DNA from: Bifidobacterium breve | GTDB taxonomy: Bacteria; Actinomycetota; Acidimicrobiia; IMCC26256; PALSA-555 | Assembly: GCA_945889545.1 (NCBI GenBank) | Contig: CAMDCC010000097.1 | Span: forward strand, 1 to 9,411 | Direction: 5' to 3' | DNA length: 9,411 bases | In this document: one piece after another, positions 1-6,112 of the stretch | How the letters are laid out: each line of letters opens with the position of its first letter | Position numbering within the stretch: position 1 is the stretch's first letter | Translations under genes and position numbers: made by a program | Notes under the pieces: model-generated | What the model saw: the letters and a program-made list of their open reading frames with translations, nothing else | The model's database searches: none | What the model was told of the DNA's origin: nothing

Positions 1-113
1 AGATCCCGCCTGACGAGGACTGTGCCAACGCCGCGGTGTTCCTTGCCTCCGACATGTCGTCGGTGATCACGGGGCAAGCCCTCGATGTGAACGGCGGCGA
101 GGTGTTCCATTGA
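1..113 (+). CDS. Short-chain dehydrogenase/reductase, C-terminal end (partial)
   Basis: The frame is open from the left edge (first full codon at 3) to TGA at 111-113. The 36 visible residues carry the usual SDR C-terminal signature: an AVFLASD segment, then SVITGQ and a DVNGGEVFH tail, as in classical FabG-like oxidoreductases. The Rossmann nucleotide-binding motif and the Ser-Tyr-Lys site lie upstream of the window, so activity and substrate cannot be judged. The stop overlaps the TTG start of the next gene (110-112), so the two are probably translationally coupled and in one operon. By context it may be a hydroxyacyl-CoA dehydrogenase; that is inference. Confidence 0.85.
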   Translation, partial: IPPDEDCANAAVFLASDMSSVITGQALDVNGGEVFH

Positions 114-1114
114 GTGTCGAATCCGCACAGGCGGCGATCGACGGCGCTGCTCGCACACTCGGCGAATCCTTGGGGGTCGACGGACCCGCGCTGTTGCGGG
201 AGCGCAGCGAGATTCTGGGCATCACGCCTGCGGGCACCGTGTCCGCGGGCGGCACCTGTCGGCTCATTCCCGCTCGCGACGGGCGGTGGGTTGCACTCAA
301 CCTGGCTCGCCGTAGCGACATCGAGCTGCTTGCCGCGTGGATGGGCCACGAGTGGGATGGGCCGCCATGGGATGCGGTCGCTGGGCATCTTTGTGAAGTG
401 GATGCGCCTGACGCCGTCGATCGGGCCCAGCTGTTGGGAATCCCGGCGGCGGTTGCCGTCGAGGCCGTTGCCGGCATGCCGGTTCGGGTCACGCCGGGTG
501 CCCCTCGACGAACCAAGGATTCGCCGCTCGTCGTGGATCTCGCCGCGCTCTGGGCGGGGCCGCTCTGCGCTCGGCTGCTGGCCGAGCTGGGAGCGCGCGT
601 GATCAAGGTGGAGCTGCCCGGGCGTCCCGACGGTGCTCGCGGGGGACACCCCGAGTTCTGGGATCGGTTGAATGGCAACAAGGAGCAGCGCACTCTCGAT
701 GTGCCCGCGCTTCGGCGCCTGCTCGATGATGCCGACGTGGTGATCACATCGGCCCGACCGAGGGCGATCGAGCAATTGGGTCTCGACCTCGAACGACGCG
801 TCATGGAACGGGGACTCATCTGGGCGGCGATCACCGGCTACGGAATGACCGGTGAGTGGAGCGACCGCGTGGCGTTTGGCGACGACGCGGCGGTGGCTGG
901 CGGCCTTGCGGTTGCCGCGGGTGGCGTGAATGCACCGGTCTTCGTGGGCGACGCGCCCGCAGATCCACTTGCTGGCCTCAGCGCCGCGGGCGCGGCCAGA
1001 CAGGCGCTCAAAGCGGGACTTGGTTGCGTTGTGGACGTGAGCATGCGCAACGGCGTCGCGGCCGCGTTGACCGCTGCAAAGTACACTGCACCCATTCAGC
1101 AGGAGGTTGCGTGA
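110..1114 (+). CDS. CoA-transferase family III (CaiB/BaiF)-like protein, short and apparently domain-permuted
   Basis: 334 aa against about 380-410 for ordinary family members. Residues about 138-320 match the N-terminal Rossmann-like half of CaiB/BaiF enzymes: LVVDLAALWAGPLCARLLAE, GARVIKVE, a NGNKEQ..LDV stretch, ITGYGMTGEWSDR, and ADPLAGL, where Asp285 aligns with the catalytic Asp of formyl-CoA transferase and of alpha-methylacyl-CoA racemase. The usual C-terminal small domain does not follow. Instead residues about 50-120 (IPARDGRWVALN, then LLGIPAAVAVE) look like that domain placed in front. TTG is chosen as start because it overlaps the preceding stop and is followed by no in-frame ATG until residue 78. 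The stop overlaps the next ATG. Likely role: CoA transfer or handling on an acyl-CoA; the substrate is unknown. Assignment to the superfamily is firm, activity is not. Confidence 0.85.
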   Translation: MSVESAQAAIDGAARTLGESLGVDGPALLRERSEILGITPAGTVSAGGTCRLIPARDGRWVALNLARRSDIELLAAWMGHEWDGPPWDAVAGHLCEVDAPDAVDRAQLLGIPAAVAVEAVAGMPVRVTPGAPRRTKDSPLVVDLAALWAGPLCARLLAELGARVIKVELPGRPDGARGGHPEFWDRLNGNKEQRTLDVPALRRLLDDADVVITSARPRAIEQLGLDLERRVMERGLIWAAITGYGMTGEWSDRVAFGDDAAVAGGLAVAAGGVNAPVFVGDAPADPLAGLSAAGAARQALKAGLGCVVDVSMRNGVAAALTAAKYTAPIQQEVA

Positions 1115-1608
1115 TGGCTCGGATCGACATCCCCGAGGGGGACCAGCCGGAAATCGTGCGAGTGTGGAGTCTGCGGCCGGAGATGGGGAAAGCCGTTGCC
1201 GACCTCTCATATGCCGTGTACTCGCAAAGCGCGCTGCCGGCGCGGGTCCGCGAATCCGCCCGCATGCGCATCGCGCAGATCAACGGGTGTGTGGTGTGCA
1301 TGGGCTGGCGCATTCCCGAGCTTGCTGAGCAAGGCGTGGACGAGAAGCTGTACGCCCACGTGGAAGAAGCGCACTCGCATCCGCAGTACTCGGAGCAGGA
1401 GCGTCTGGCGGTCGAGTACGCCGAGCGGTTCGCGTTGGACCACCGTTCGATCGATGACGCGTTCTTCGAGCGCCTGCGCGCGAGCTTCACCGACCCGGAG
1501 ATCCTCGATCTCACCATCTGCATCGGCAACTGGGTCGCCTTCGGTCGCCTCACGATGATCCTCGACCTCGACGAGGCCTGCGAAGTTCGTCCGCGCGTCA
1601 CCGCGTGA
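1114..1608 (+). CDS. Carboxymuconolactone decarboxylase/AhpD-fold family protein
   Basis: 164 aa. The start ATG overlaps the preceding TGA by one base and has a strong Shine-Dalgarno AGGAGG at 1101-1106, 7 bases upstream; the open frame extends further 5' but that part is shadow of the CoA-transferase gene. The core matches the all-helical CMD/AhpD fold: RESARMRIAQINGCVVCMGW, with Glu47 twelve residues before Cys59 and a CxxC pair Cys59/Cys62, followed by the EYAERFA helix and DLTICIGNWVAFGR. In AhpD, E, CxxC and a His four residues after the second Cys form the peroxidase/disulfide site; here that position is Arg66, so the proton-relay His is missing. It may be a thiol-disulfide or peroxidase-like protein, or a non-redox carboxylase/lactone relative. 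Its place between a CoA-transferase and a P450 suggests an accessory role in the pathway. Confidence 0.9.
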   Translation: MARIDIPEGDQPEIVRVWSLRPEMGKAVADLSYAVYSQSALPARVRESARMRIAQINGCVVCMGWRIPELAEQGVDEKLYAHVEEAHSHPQYSEQERLAVEYAERFALDHRSIDDAFFERLRASFTDPEILDLTICIGNWVAFGRLTMILDLDEACEVRPRVTA

Positions 1609-1618
1609 CCCAGCCGTC

Positions 1619-1636
1619 ATGAAAACCGCTCGATGA
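1619..1636 (+). other. Five-codon upstream mini-ORF (MKTAR) overlapping the P450 start
   Basis: ATG at 1619 opens a five-codon frame whose TGA (1634-1636) overlaps the P450 ATG (1633-1635). Its first four residues, MKTA, are the same as the first four of the P450, encoded 14 bases later with different third bases. It could be a leader for reinitiation, or simply a remnant of a start-site duplication. Translation is unproven. Confidence 0.35.
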
Positions 1637-2835
1637 AGACAGCCGAGATCGACCTCTTTGATCTGGAGCTGTTCGCCGACGGGCCGCCGCACGACGTGTT
1701 CCGTCGCCTGCGCGACGAAGCGCCGGTGTGCTTCCTCCCCGAGCCCGACGGTCCCGGCTACTGGGCCGTCACCGGATACGACCTCGTGTTCGAGGTGTCG
1801 CGGCATCCGCAGCTGTTCGGCTCGAACCCGAACACGATGATCAAGGACGTCGCGGGCGACGGCGGTGGTGCGGGCGAGATCATGCTCAACCAGGACGCGC
1901 CGCGGCACACGCAGCTGCGCAAGCTGGTGAACCGGGGCTTCACGCCCCGTCAGATCACGATCCTTGAGCCACGGATCCGTGAGATCGTCGGCCGTCTGCT
2001 CGATGCCGCCGCGGCCAAGGGCACGTTTGATCTCGTGGCCGACGTGTCGGTCGAGCTCCCGCTCCAGGTGATTGCTGAGCTCGTGGGTGTCCCCGAAGCC
2101 GAACGCCACACCGTGTTCGCGTGGACCGAGAAGATGATGAGCCTCGACGACCCCGACCTCGGTGGAACCGTCGACGACGCCCGTGCCGCGATGGCTGAGA
2201 TGTTCGCCTACGCCGACGGGCTGTGCGGCCAACGGGCCGGTGGTGACGGAACCGACCTGCTGAGTGTGCTGCTCGCGGCCGAAGTCGACGGCGACCGCCT
2301 GAGCCAGATGGACGTCGATCTCTTCTTCATGCTGCTCATGAACGCCGGGAGCGAGACCACCCGCAACCTCGTCACGGGCGGTGTGAACACCTTGTTCCAG
2401 CACCCGGAGGAGCGAGCGCTGCTCGCGGCAGATCCGACGCTGCTGGCCTCGGCCATCGAAGAGATGCTGCGCTGGGTCACGCCGGTCATGCACTTCCGAC
2501 GTACGGCGCGCGCCGATACCGAGCTCGGCGGGCAGGCGATCGCCGAGGGCGACAAGGTTGCGATGTGGTACGTGTCGGCGAACCGCGACGAGAGCGCGTT
2601 CCCCGATGCGGATCGCTTCGATGTTGGCCGCACGCCGAACGAGCATGTGGCCTTTGGGGCCGGCGGTCCGCACTTCTGTCTCGGTGCGAGCCTGGCCCGC
2701 CTCGAAGCTCGCGTGATGTTCGAAGAGCTCGTGAACCGGTTCCCAGACCTTGAGCCGGCCGGACCGCCGCGGCGGTTGCGCTCGAACTTCATCCACGGCA
2801 TCAAGGAGCTCCCCGTACGCATCCCGTCGGCGTGA
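1633..2835 (+). CDS. Cytochrome P450, CYP125-like (probable steroid/aliphatic terminal hydroxylase)
   Basis: 400 aa, a normal length for a soluble bacterial P450. All hallmarks are present: C-helix HTQLRK (92-97), I-helix oxygen-activation motif AGSETT (238-243, acid-alcohol pair Glu241-Thr242), ExxR at Glu277-Arg280, and the heme loop FGAGGPHFCLG with Cys349 as axial ligand. The segment MLNQDAPRHTQLRKLVNRGF and the tail RLRSNFIHGIK resemble mycobacterial CYP125, the cholest-4-en-3-one C26 hydroxylase. By that likeness it would oxidise a terminal methyl of a steroid or isoprenoid side chain. It needs a ferredoxin and reductase, and neither is encoded in the window. It starts 24 bases after the CMD gene, with no strong Shine-Dalgarno; a mini-ORF overlaps the start. 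Family certain; CYP125-type substrate is inferred from remembered sequence similarity. Confidence 0.95.
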   Translation: MKTAEIDLFDLELFADGPPHDVFRRLRDEAPVCFLPEPDGPGYWAVTGYDLVFEVSRHPQLFGSNPNTMIKDVAGDGGGAGEIMLNQDAPRHTQLRKLVNRGFTPRQITILEPRIREIVGRLLDAAAAKGTFDLVADVSVELPLQVIAELVGVPEAERHTVFAWTEKMMSLDDPDLGGTVDDARAAMAEMFAYADGLCGQRAGGDGTDLLSVLLAAEVDGDRLSQMDVDLFFMLLMNAGSETTRNLVTGGVNTLFQHPEERALLAADPTLLASAIEEMLRWVTPVMHFRRTARADTELGGQAIAEGDKVAMWYVSANRDESAFPDADRFDVGRTPNEHVAFGAGGPHFCLGASLARLEARVMFEELVNRFPDLEPAGPPRRLRSNFIHGIKELPVRIPSA

Positions 2836-2847
2836 GCTCACCCACCG

Positions 2848-3525
2848 ATGAGTGACGCACTCAAGGGCCGCATCGCCGTCGTCACCGGCGCCGACCAACC
2901 CATCGCTCAGGGGTTGGGGCGGGCACTCGGGAGTGAGGGCGCCACCGTCGTCGAGGTGGAGGGGGCGTGGAACTCGCGTGAGGCCGCGGACACGGTGTTC
3001 GCGGATGTGAGGGATCGGTTCGGACCGGTCGACATCGTCCTGCATGCCGCCGTGCCGGCGATCGCGTTCGAGCCGATGGACCTCGTCGACGTCGACGACG
3101 AGCGTTTCGAGGCGATCTGGGAGCGCATGCTGCGCACGACGATCTTCTTGCTTCAGGCCGCGTACCCGCAGATGCAAGGGCGCGGCGGGCGAGTGCTGTT
3201 CGTAACGCCCACCATGTCGATGTCGGGGGCGGCTGGGCTTGCCCCGTACACGGCGGCTGTCGAGGCACAGCGTGTCCTGATCAAAGCAACAGCGCGCCAA
3301 TGGGGACCCGAGGGCATCACGCTGAACTCGCTTGCACCTGCGCCAGAGCATCTGCCGATCGGCATGTCGTCCACCGAAGTCTCGCTCGCGCCCTCGGCGT
3401 TGGGCGGCCCCGGTGATCCGGAGCTCGACCTCGGACCGATCGCCGTGTTTCTCGCCAGCGACGCCGGCCACTTCGTCACCGGCGCCACCATCAGCGCGGA
3501 CGGCGGCGTGTGGATGGCACCATGA
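2848..3525 (+). CDS. Degenerate short-chain dehydrogenase/reductase (probably non-catalytic subunit)
   Basis: 225 aa, at the short end for an SDR. The fold is clear: N-terminal IAVVTGA, the GPVDIVLHAA strand, QWGPEGITLNSLAP, and VFLASDAGHFVTGATISADG near the end. The working parts are not. The cofactor motif TGxxxGxG reads TGADQPIA, with Pro18 and Ala20 at glycine positions. The catalytic Ser position, 13 residues before Tyr134, is Pro121. The catalytic Lys, four residues after Tyr134, is Val138. NNAG is replaced by HAAV. It therefore likely cannot bind NAD(P) or turn over in the normal way. The gene lies 12 bases after the P450, has no obvious Shine-Dalgarno, and overlaps by ATGA the next SDR, which is intact. 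A structural partner role is inferred; an unrelated activity on the same fold is the alternative. Confidence 0.88.
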   Translation: MSDALKGRIAVVTGADQPIAQGLGRALGSEGATVVEVEGAWNSREAADTVFADVRDRFGPVDIVLHAAVPAIAFEPMDLVDVDDERFEAIWERMLRTTIFLLQAAYPQMQGRGGRVLFVTPTMSMSGAAGLAPYTAAVEAQRVLIKATARQWGPEGITLNSLAPAPEHLPIGMSSTEVSLAPSALGGPGDPELDLGPIAVFLASDAGHFVTGATISADGGVWMAP

Positions 3526-4289
3526 CCGGGCGACTCGCGGGCCGCACCGCGATCGTGACGGGCGCGGGCCAAGGCGTGGGGCTGGGGATCGCGCTCGCGT
3601 TGGCCATCGAAGGCGCCAACGTCGTGGTCGCGGCACGACGGGCCGAGACCGGCGAGCCCGCGGTGAAACAGATCCGCGAGCGCGGCGGCGAGGCCACGTG
3701 CATCGTGACCGACGTGACGAGTCGAGACGACATGGAGGCGTGTGTCGCGGCCACCGTCGAGCGCTACGGCGCGCTCGAGATCATGGTGCACAACGCATTC
3801 CGTGGCGGCACACCGCACCGCATCGAAGACGTCGGACTCGACGTGTGGGAGGAGAACTCGGGCACCGCAGTGTGGGGTTCCTTCTACAGCGCCGTGCTCG
3901 CGTTCCCGCACCTGCGTACCGCGGGTGCAAACGGGCGACTCATCCTGCTCACGTCGCCGGCCGGCGTGGAGGGAAGCGTGAACATCCCGCTCTACTCCGC
4001 GGTAAAAGCCGCGCAGCGGGCGATGACCAAGAGCCTGTCCAAAGAGTGGGGGCCGAACGGCATCACGGTGAACGCGATCGCGCCCGTCGCCGAGACTCCT
4101 GCGCTCGCGGGCGCGTTCGCACAGAACCCGGTGCTCAAGGAACGGGTGGAAGCGCGAGCGTCGTTGCGACGCATCGGCGATCCCGAGCACGACATCGGCG
4201 GTGTTGCGGTGTTCCTCGCCAGCGACGATGGCGGCTACGTCACCGGTCAGACCATCGTCTGCGACGGTGGCAGCTTCATGGGCCTCTAA
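3522..4289 (+). CDS. Short-chain dehydrogenase/reductase, canonical active site
   Basis: 255 aa from ATG 3522, which forms an ATGA overlap with the previous stop; a GTG at 3510 in frame is possible but less likely. TGAGQGVG (13-20) is the intact dinucleotide motif. The strand-2 end VVVAARR has no acidic residue and two Arg, which favours NADP(H) over NAD(H). Ser145, Tyr158 (YSAVK) and Lys162 are correctly spaced. The fourth tetrad position, normally Asn, appears to be Ala116, and NNAG reads HNAF. KEWGPNGITVNAIAP and FLASDDGGYVTGQTIVCDGG complete the family pattern. The likely reaction is reversible oxidation of a hydroxyl, perhaps a 3-hydroxyacyl-CoA or a steroid ring hydroxyl. It is the last gene of the plus-strand operon and overlaps a degenerate SDR, suggesting co-assembly. 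Confidence 0.93.
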   Translation: MTGRLAGRTAIVTGAGQGVGLGIALALAIEGANVVVAARRAETGEPAVKQIRERGGEATCIVTDVTSRDDMEACVAATVERYGALEIMVHNAFRGGTPHRIEDVGLDVWEENSGTAVWGSFYSAVLAFPHLRTAGANGRLILLTSPAGVEGSVNIPLYSAVKAAQRAMTKSLSKEWGPNGITVNAIAPVAETPALAGAFAQNPVLKERVEARASLRRIGDPEHDIGGVAVFLASDDGGYVTGQTIVCDGGSFMGL

Positions 4290-4290
4290 C

Positions 4291-4315
4291 CCGACCTAGA
4301 GCCCTGCGAGGTCGG
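4291..4315. terminator. Hairpin between convergent operons, possible bidirectional terminator
   Basis: CCGACCT (4291-4297) pairs with AGGTCGG (4309-4315) around an 11-base loop. It begins one base after the plus-strand SDR stop and spans the stop of the minus-strand acyl-CoA synthetase. There is no T-tract, so intrinsic termination would be weak or of the non-canonical kind often proposed in high-GC bacteria. Confidence 0.45.
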
Positions 4316-5726
4316 CTTTCACCTGGCGGCGGAGGATCTTGCCGGTGGCGGTGTGCGGAAGCTCGTCAACTACTTCGAGGGTCTCGGGGGTCTTGAGCGA
4401 GCCGATCAGGTCGTGCACGAACGTGCGCAGCTCGTCGGGAGTCGCCGACGCGTTCGCCCGCAGCGACACCATCGCCGCGACCCGCTCACCCCACTCCTCG
4501 TCTGGGAGGCCAACGACCGCGGCCGATGCGACGGCTGGGTGATGCAGCAGTGCGTCCTCGATCTCCGCGGGTGAGATGTTCTCACCGCCACGGATGATCG
4601 TGTCGTCGCCCCTGCCCTCGATGTACAGATAGCCATCCGTGTCGATGCGACCGCGATCACCCGTGCGGAGCCACCCGTCACCGTCTCGGTGGGAACCCTC
4701 GCCTACGTAGTCGCCCGACACCTGCGCGCCGCGCACGTGCACCTCGCCCGACGCGTCCGCTGGAACCTCCGCGCCCTGCTCGTCGACGACGCGCACCTCG
4801 ATACCCGGCACGGGTCGGCCAACCGACGACAGCCGACGTTGGTTCGCCGGATCGCCGTCGAGCGCGGCTCGATGGTCGTCGGGGCCGAGCACGCTCACGG
4901 TGCTGCTCGTCTCGGTGAGGCCATACGCGTTCACGAAGCCGGCATCCGGGAAGAGACGCAGCGCGCGAGCGAGGACGGGCGCGGGCATACGCGCACCCCC
5001 ATACGCGAGGTGGCGCAACGTGGGAACTCGCAGGTCGGGATCGTCCTCCATCGCCGCAACGATCCGGGCCAGCATCGTGGGAACCACGAACGCATGCGTG
5101 ACGGATTCGGCGCGTGCTGTCGCGAGCCACTCTTCCGCGGTGAAGCGGGGGAGTGGGACGATCCGACGACCGGCGTACGTGGAGCTCAGGATCGCGGTGA
5201 CGCCCGCGATGTGGAACGGCGGCACGGCCACGAGCGCAGCCTCGTCGTCCTCGGCTGACGCGAACTCCACGGTGTTGAGCTGGTACGCGAGGAGTTGGTC
5301 GTGGCTCAGCACCGCGGCCTTGGGTTCGGCGGTCGAGCCGCTGGTGAACAACAAGACGGCGGGATGCGCGGGCTCGTCGGGAAACGCGTGACCCGCTTCA
5401 GGCGCGAACTCGAGCCACGCATCGTCGGCCACCTCGGCTGGTCGCAAACGGTGTAAGAGCTCGAGCCGGGCTGCTTCGGGCAATCGATAGTTGAGTGGCG
5501 CGTACGAGGCGCCACCCCACGCGGCACCGAAGAGCGCGACCGGAGTGAGGGTGGTCGTCTCGTGGACGAGCGCCACGGTGTGTGCGCCGGACCGCGCTAC
5601 GTGCGCGCCGACCCCCGTGGCCAGTTCGCGCACACGTGCATACGTGAGTCCGCCGTCGCGAGATCCGAAGGCCACACGGTCGCCCAGACCGTCGGCCGCC
5701 ATCTCGAGCAACATTGCGATGTTCAT
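4296..5726 (-). CDS. Acyl-CoA synthetase (AMP-forming, FadD-type / class I adenylate-forming enzyme)
   Basis: 476 aa from ATG at 5726. The open frame continues 45 codons upstream, but that part lies over a repeat and another small gene and is Pro/Arg-rich, so the internal start MNIAML is preferred. Motifs in order: P-loop FTSGSTAEPK (127-136), YGLTET (268-273), GWLRTGD (351-357), hinge GRGDD (371-375), RGGENISPAEIEDAL, and the C-terminal catalytic Lys463 in TGKILRR. The P-loop departs from the consensus TSGTTGxPKG, with Ala in place of both later glycines. It would convert a carboxylic acid, ATP and CoA to the acyl-CoA; after a CYP125-like oxidation a steroid or branched side-chain acid fits. 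It is shorter than the usual 500-550 aa. Last gene of the minus-strand operon. Confidence 0.93.
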   Translation of the reverse strand: MNIAMLLEMAADGLGDRVAFGSRDGGLTYARVRELATGVGAHVARSGAHTVALVHETTTLTPVALFGAAWGGASYAPLNYRLPEAARLELLHRLRPAEVADDAWLEFAPEAGHAFPDEPAHPAVLLFTSGSTAEPKAAVLSHDQLLAYQLNTVEFASAEDDEAALVAVPPFHIAGVTAILSSTYAGRRIVPLPRFTAEEWLATARAESVTHAFVVPTMLARIVAAMEDDPDLRVPTLRHLAYGGARMPAPVLARALRLFPDAGFVNAYGLTETSSTVSVLGPDDHRAALDGDPANQRRLSSVGRPVPGIEVRVVDEQGAEVPADASGEVHVRGAQVSGDYVGEGSHRDGDGWLRTGDRGRIDTDGYLYIEGRGDDTIIRGGENISPAEIEDALLHHPAVASAAVVGLPDEEWGERVAAMVSLRANASATPDELRTFVHDLIGSLKTPETLEVVDELPHTATGKILRRQVKADLAGL

Positions 5727-5736
5727 GTCGGTGACG

Positions 5737-5755
5737 CTCCGAACCCGAAGCGGAG
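5737..5755 (-). promoter_or_regulatory. Small hairpin covering the likely ribosome binding site of the acyl-CoA synthetase
   Basis: On the minus strand CTCCG and CGGAG form a 5-bp stem around a 9-base loop. The GGAG inside the downstream arm (5740-5737) is the only Shine-Dalgarno-like sequence, 10 bases before the ATG at 5726. Pairing would hide it. The stem is short, so this may be chance. Confidence 0.3.
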
Positions 5756-5762
5756 ACGGATC

Positions 5763-5800
5763 AGCCGGACAGTGATGAGCCGGACAGTGATCAGTCGGAC
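5763..5800. repeat. 15-bp tandem repeat, about 2.5 copies
   Basis: AGCCGGACAGTGATG (5763-5777) is followed directly by AGCCGGACAGTGATC (5778-5792) and a partial copy AGTCGGAC (5793-5800). It spans the stop codon of the second mini metal protein and most of the 64-base gap before the acyl-CoA synthetase. The copies differ at the last base and one internal base. It may be a replication-slippage product or a pair of binding sites. Confidence 0.8.
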
Positions 5801-5934
5801 GAGGGCAGCGGCTTGGCCTGGGCAATCGCCATCGGCTGCCCGTGACACGAGAGCTCGCCATCGCCGGCCTTCGTGATCAGCACCGTGGCCTCGCACATCG
5901 AGCACTGGTATCGCTTCCCGAGCTGGTTCGCCAC
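5791..5934 (-). CDS. Desulforedoxin-like mini metal-binding protein (Cys3His variant)
   Basis: 47 aa, starting at GTG 5934, 15 bases after the stop of its sibling and in the same frame, with TAG and TAA between them. It reads VANQLGKRYQCSMCEATVLI, then TKAGDGELSCHGQPM. Metal ligands would be Cys11, Cys14, Cys30 and His31. The 16-residue step from Cys14 to Cys30 is that of desulforedoxin and the desulfoferrodoxin N-terminal FeS4 domain, but the second Cys of the usual CC pair is His. The tail AQAKPLPSSD is extra. With Cys3His it may hold zinc, or iron at a shifted potential. The surrounding frame is open in other frames, so the call rests on the spaced ligands and the GELSC.G.PM family pattern. 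Role in this operon unknown. Confidence 0.78.
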   Translation of the reverse strand: MANQLGKRYQCSMCEATVLITKAGDGELSCHGQPMAIAQAKPLPSSD

Positions 5935-5949
5935 GGTTTAGGCCTCGCC

Positions 5950-6075
5950 CTATCCCTCGCGCGGCGTCATCGGCGCGCCGCAGCACGACACTTCGGAATC
6001 CGTGGCCTTCACCACGATGATCTCGGTGCTGCACGTCTCACAACGGAGGCGGGCACCCACGGCTGGTCCAGTCAT
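5950..6075 (-). CDS. Desulforedoxin-like mini metal-binding protein (Cys4)
   Basis: 41 aa from ATG 6075 to TAG at 5952-5950, 37 bases after the phosphotransferase gene. Key segments are RLRCETCSTEIIVVKA and EVSCCGAPM. Cys12, Cys15, Cys31 and Cys32 have exactly the CxxC-x15-CC spacing of desulforedoxin, whose rubredoxin-like centre binds one iron (or zinc) in a small, usually dimeric fold. It aligns with the next gene at about 12 of 29 core positions, so the two are tandem paralogues. No Shine-Dalgarno is visible; expression may depend on readthrough from upstream. Possible roles are electron transfer, superoxide/peroxide handling near the P450 pathway, or a zinc-binding structural partner. 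These are inferences; only the family likeness is seen. Confidence 0.82.
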   Translation of the reverse strand: MTGPAVGARLRCETCSTEIIVVKATDSEVSCCGAPMTPREG

Positions 6076-6112
6076 GCGGGCGACAGCGTACCGGCGCTGG
6101 CTGGTGCCGGCG

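Noticed and set aside
856..1113. N-terminal extension of the CMD gene into the CoA-transferase gene
   Set aside because: The extra 86 codons are Arg/Gly-rich shadow sequence. AGGAGG at 1101-1106 and the ATG at 1114 mark the true start.
1207..3636. An 809-codon open frame on the minus strand, antisense to the CMD, P450 and SDR genes
   Set aside because: It is Arg/His/Pro-rich low-complexity sequence with no recognisable domain, and it lies opposite three genes with clear motifs. Long antisense frames are expected in GC-rich coding DNA.
5727..5861. 45-codon N-terminal extension of the acyl-CoA synthetase
   Set aside because: It overlaps the second mini metal protein and the tandem repeat, is Pro/Arg/Cys-rich, and family members begin near MNIAML. 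It is not a credible targeting sequence.
5723..6034. A 103-codon minus-strand frame over the two mini proteins
   Set aside because: It has no metal-site spacing or family likeness; the two short frames that overlap it carry precisely spaced Cys ligands instead.
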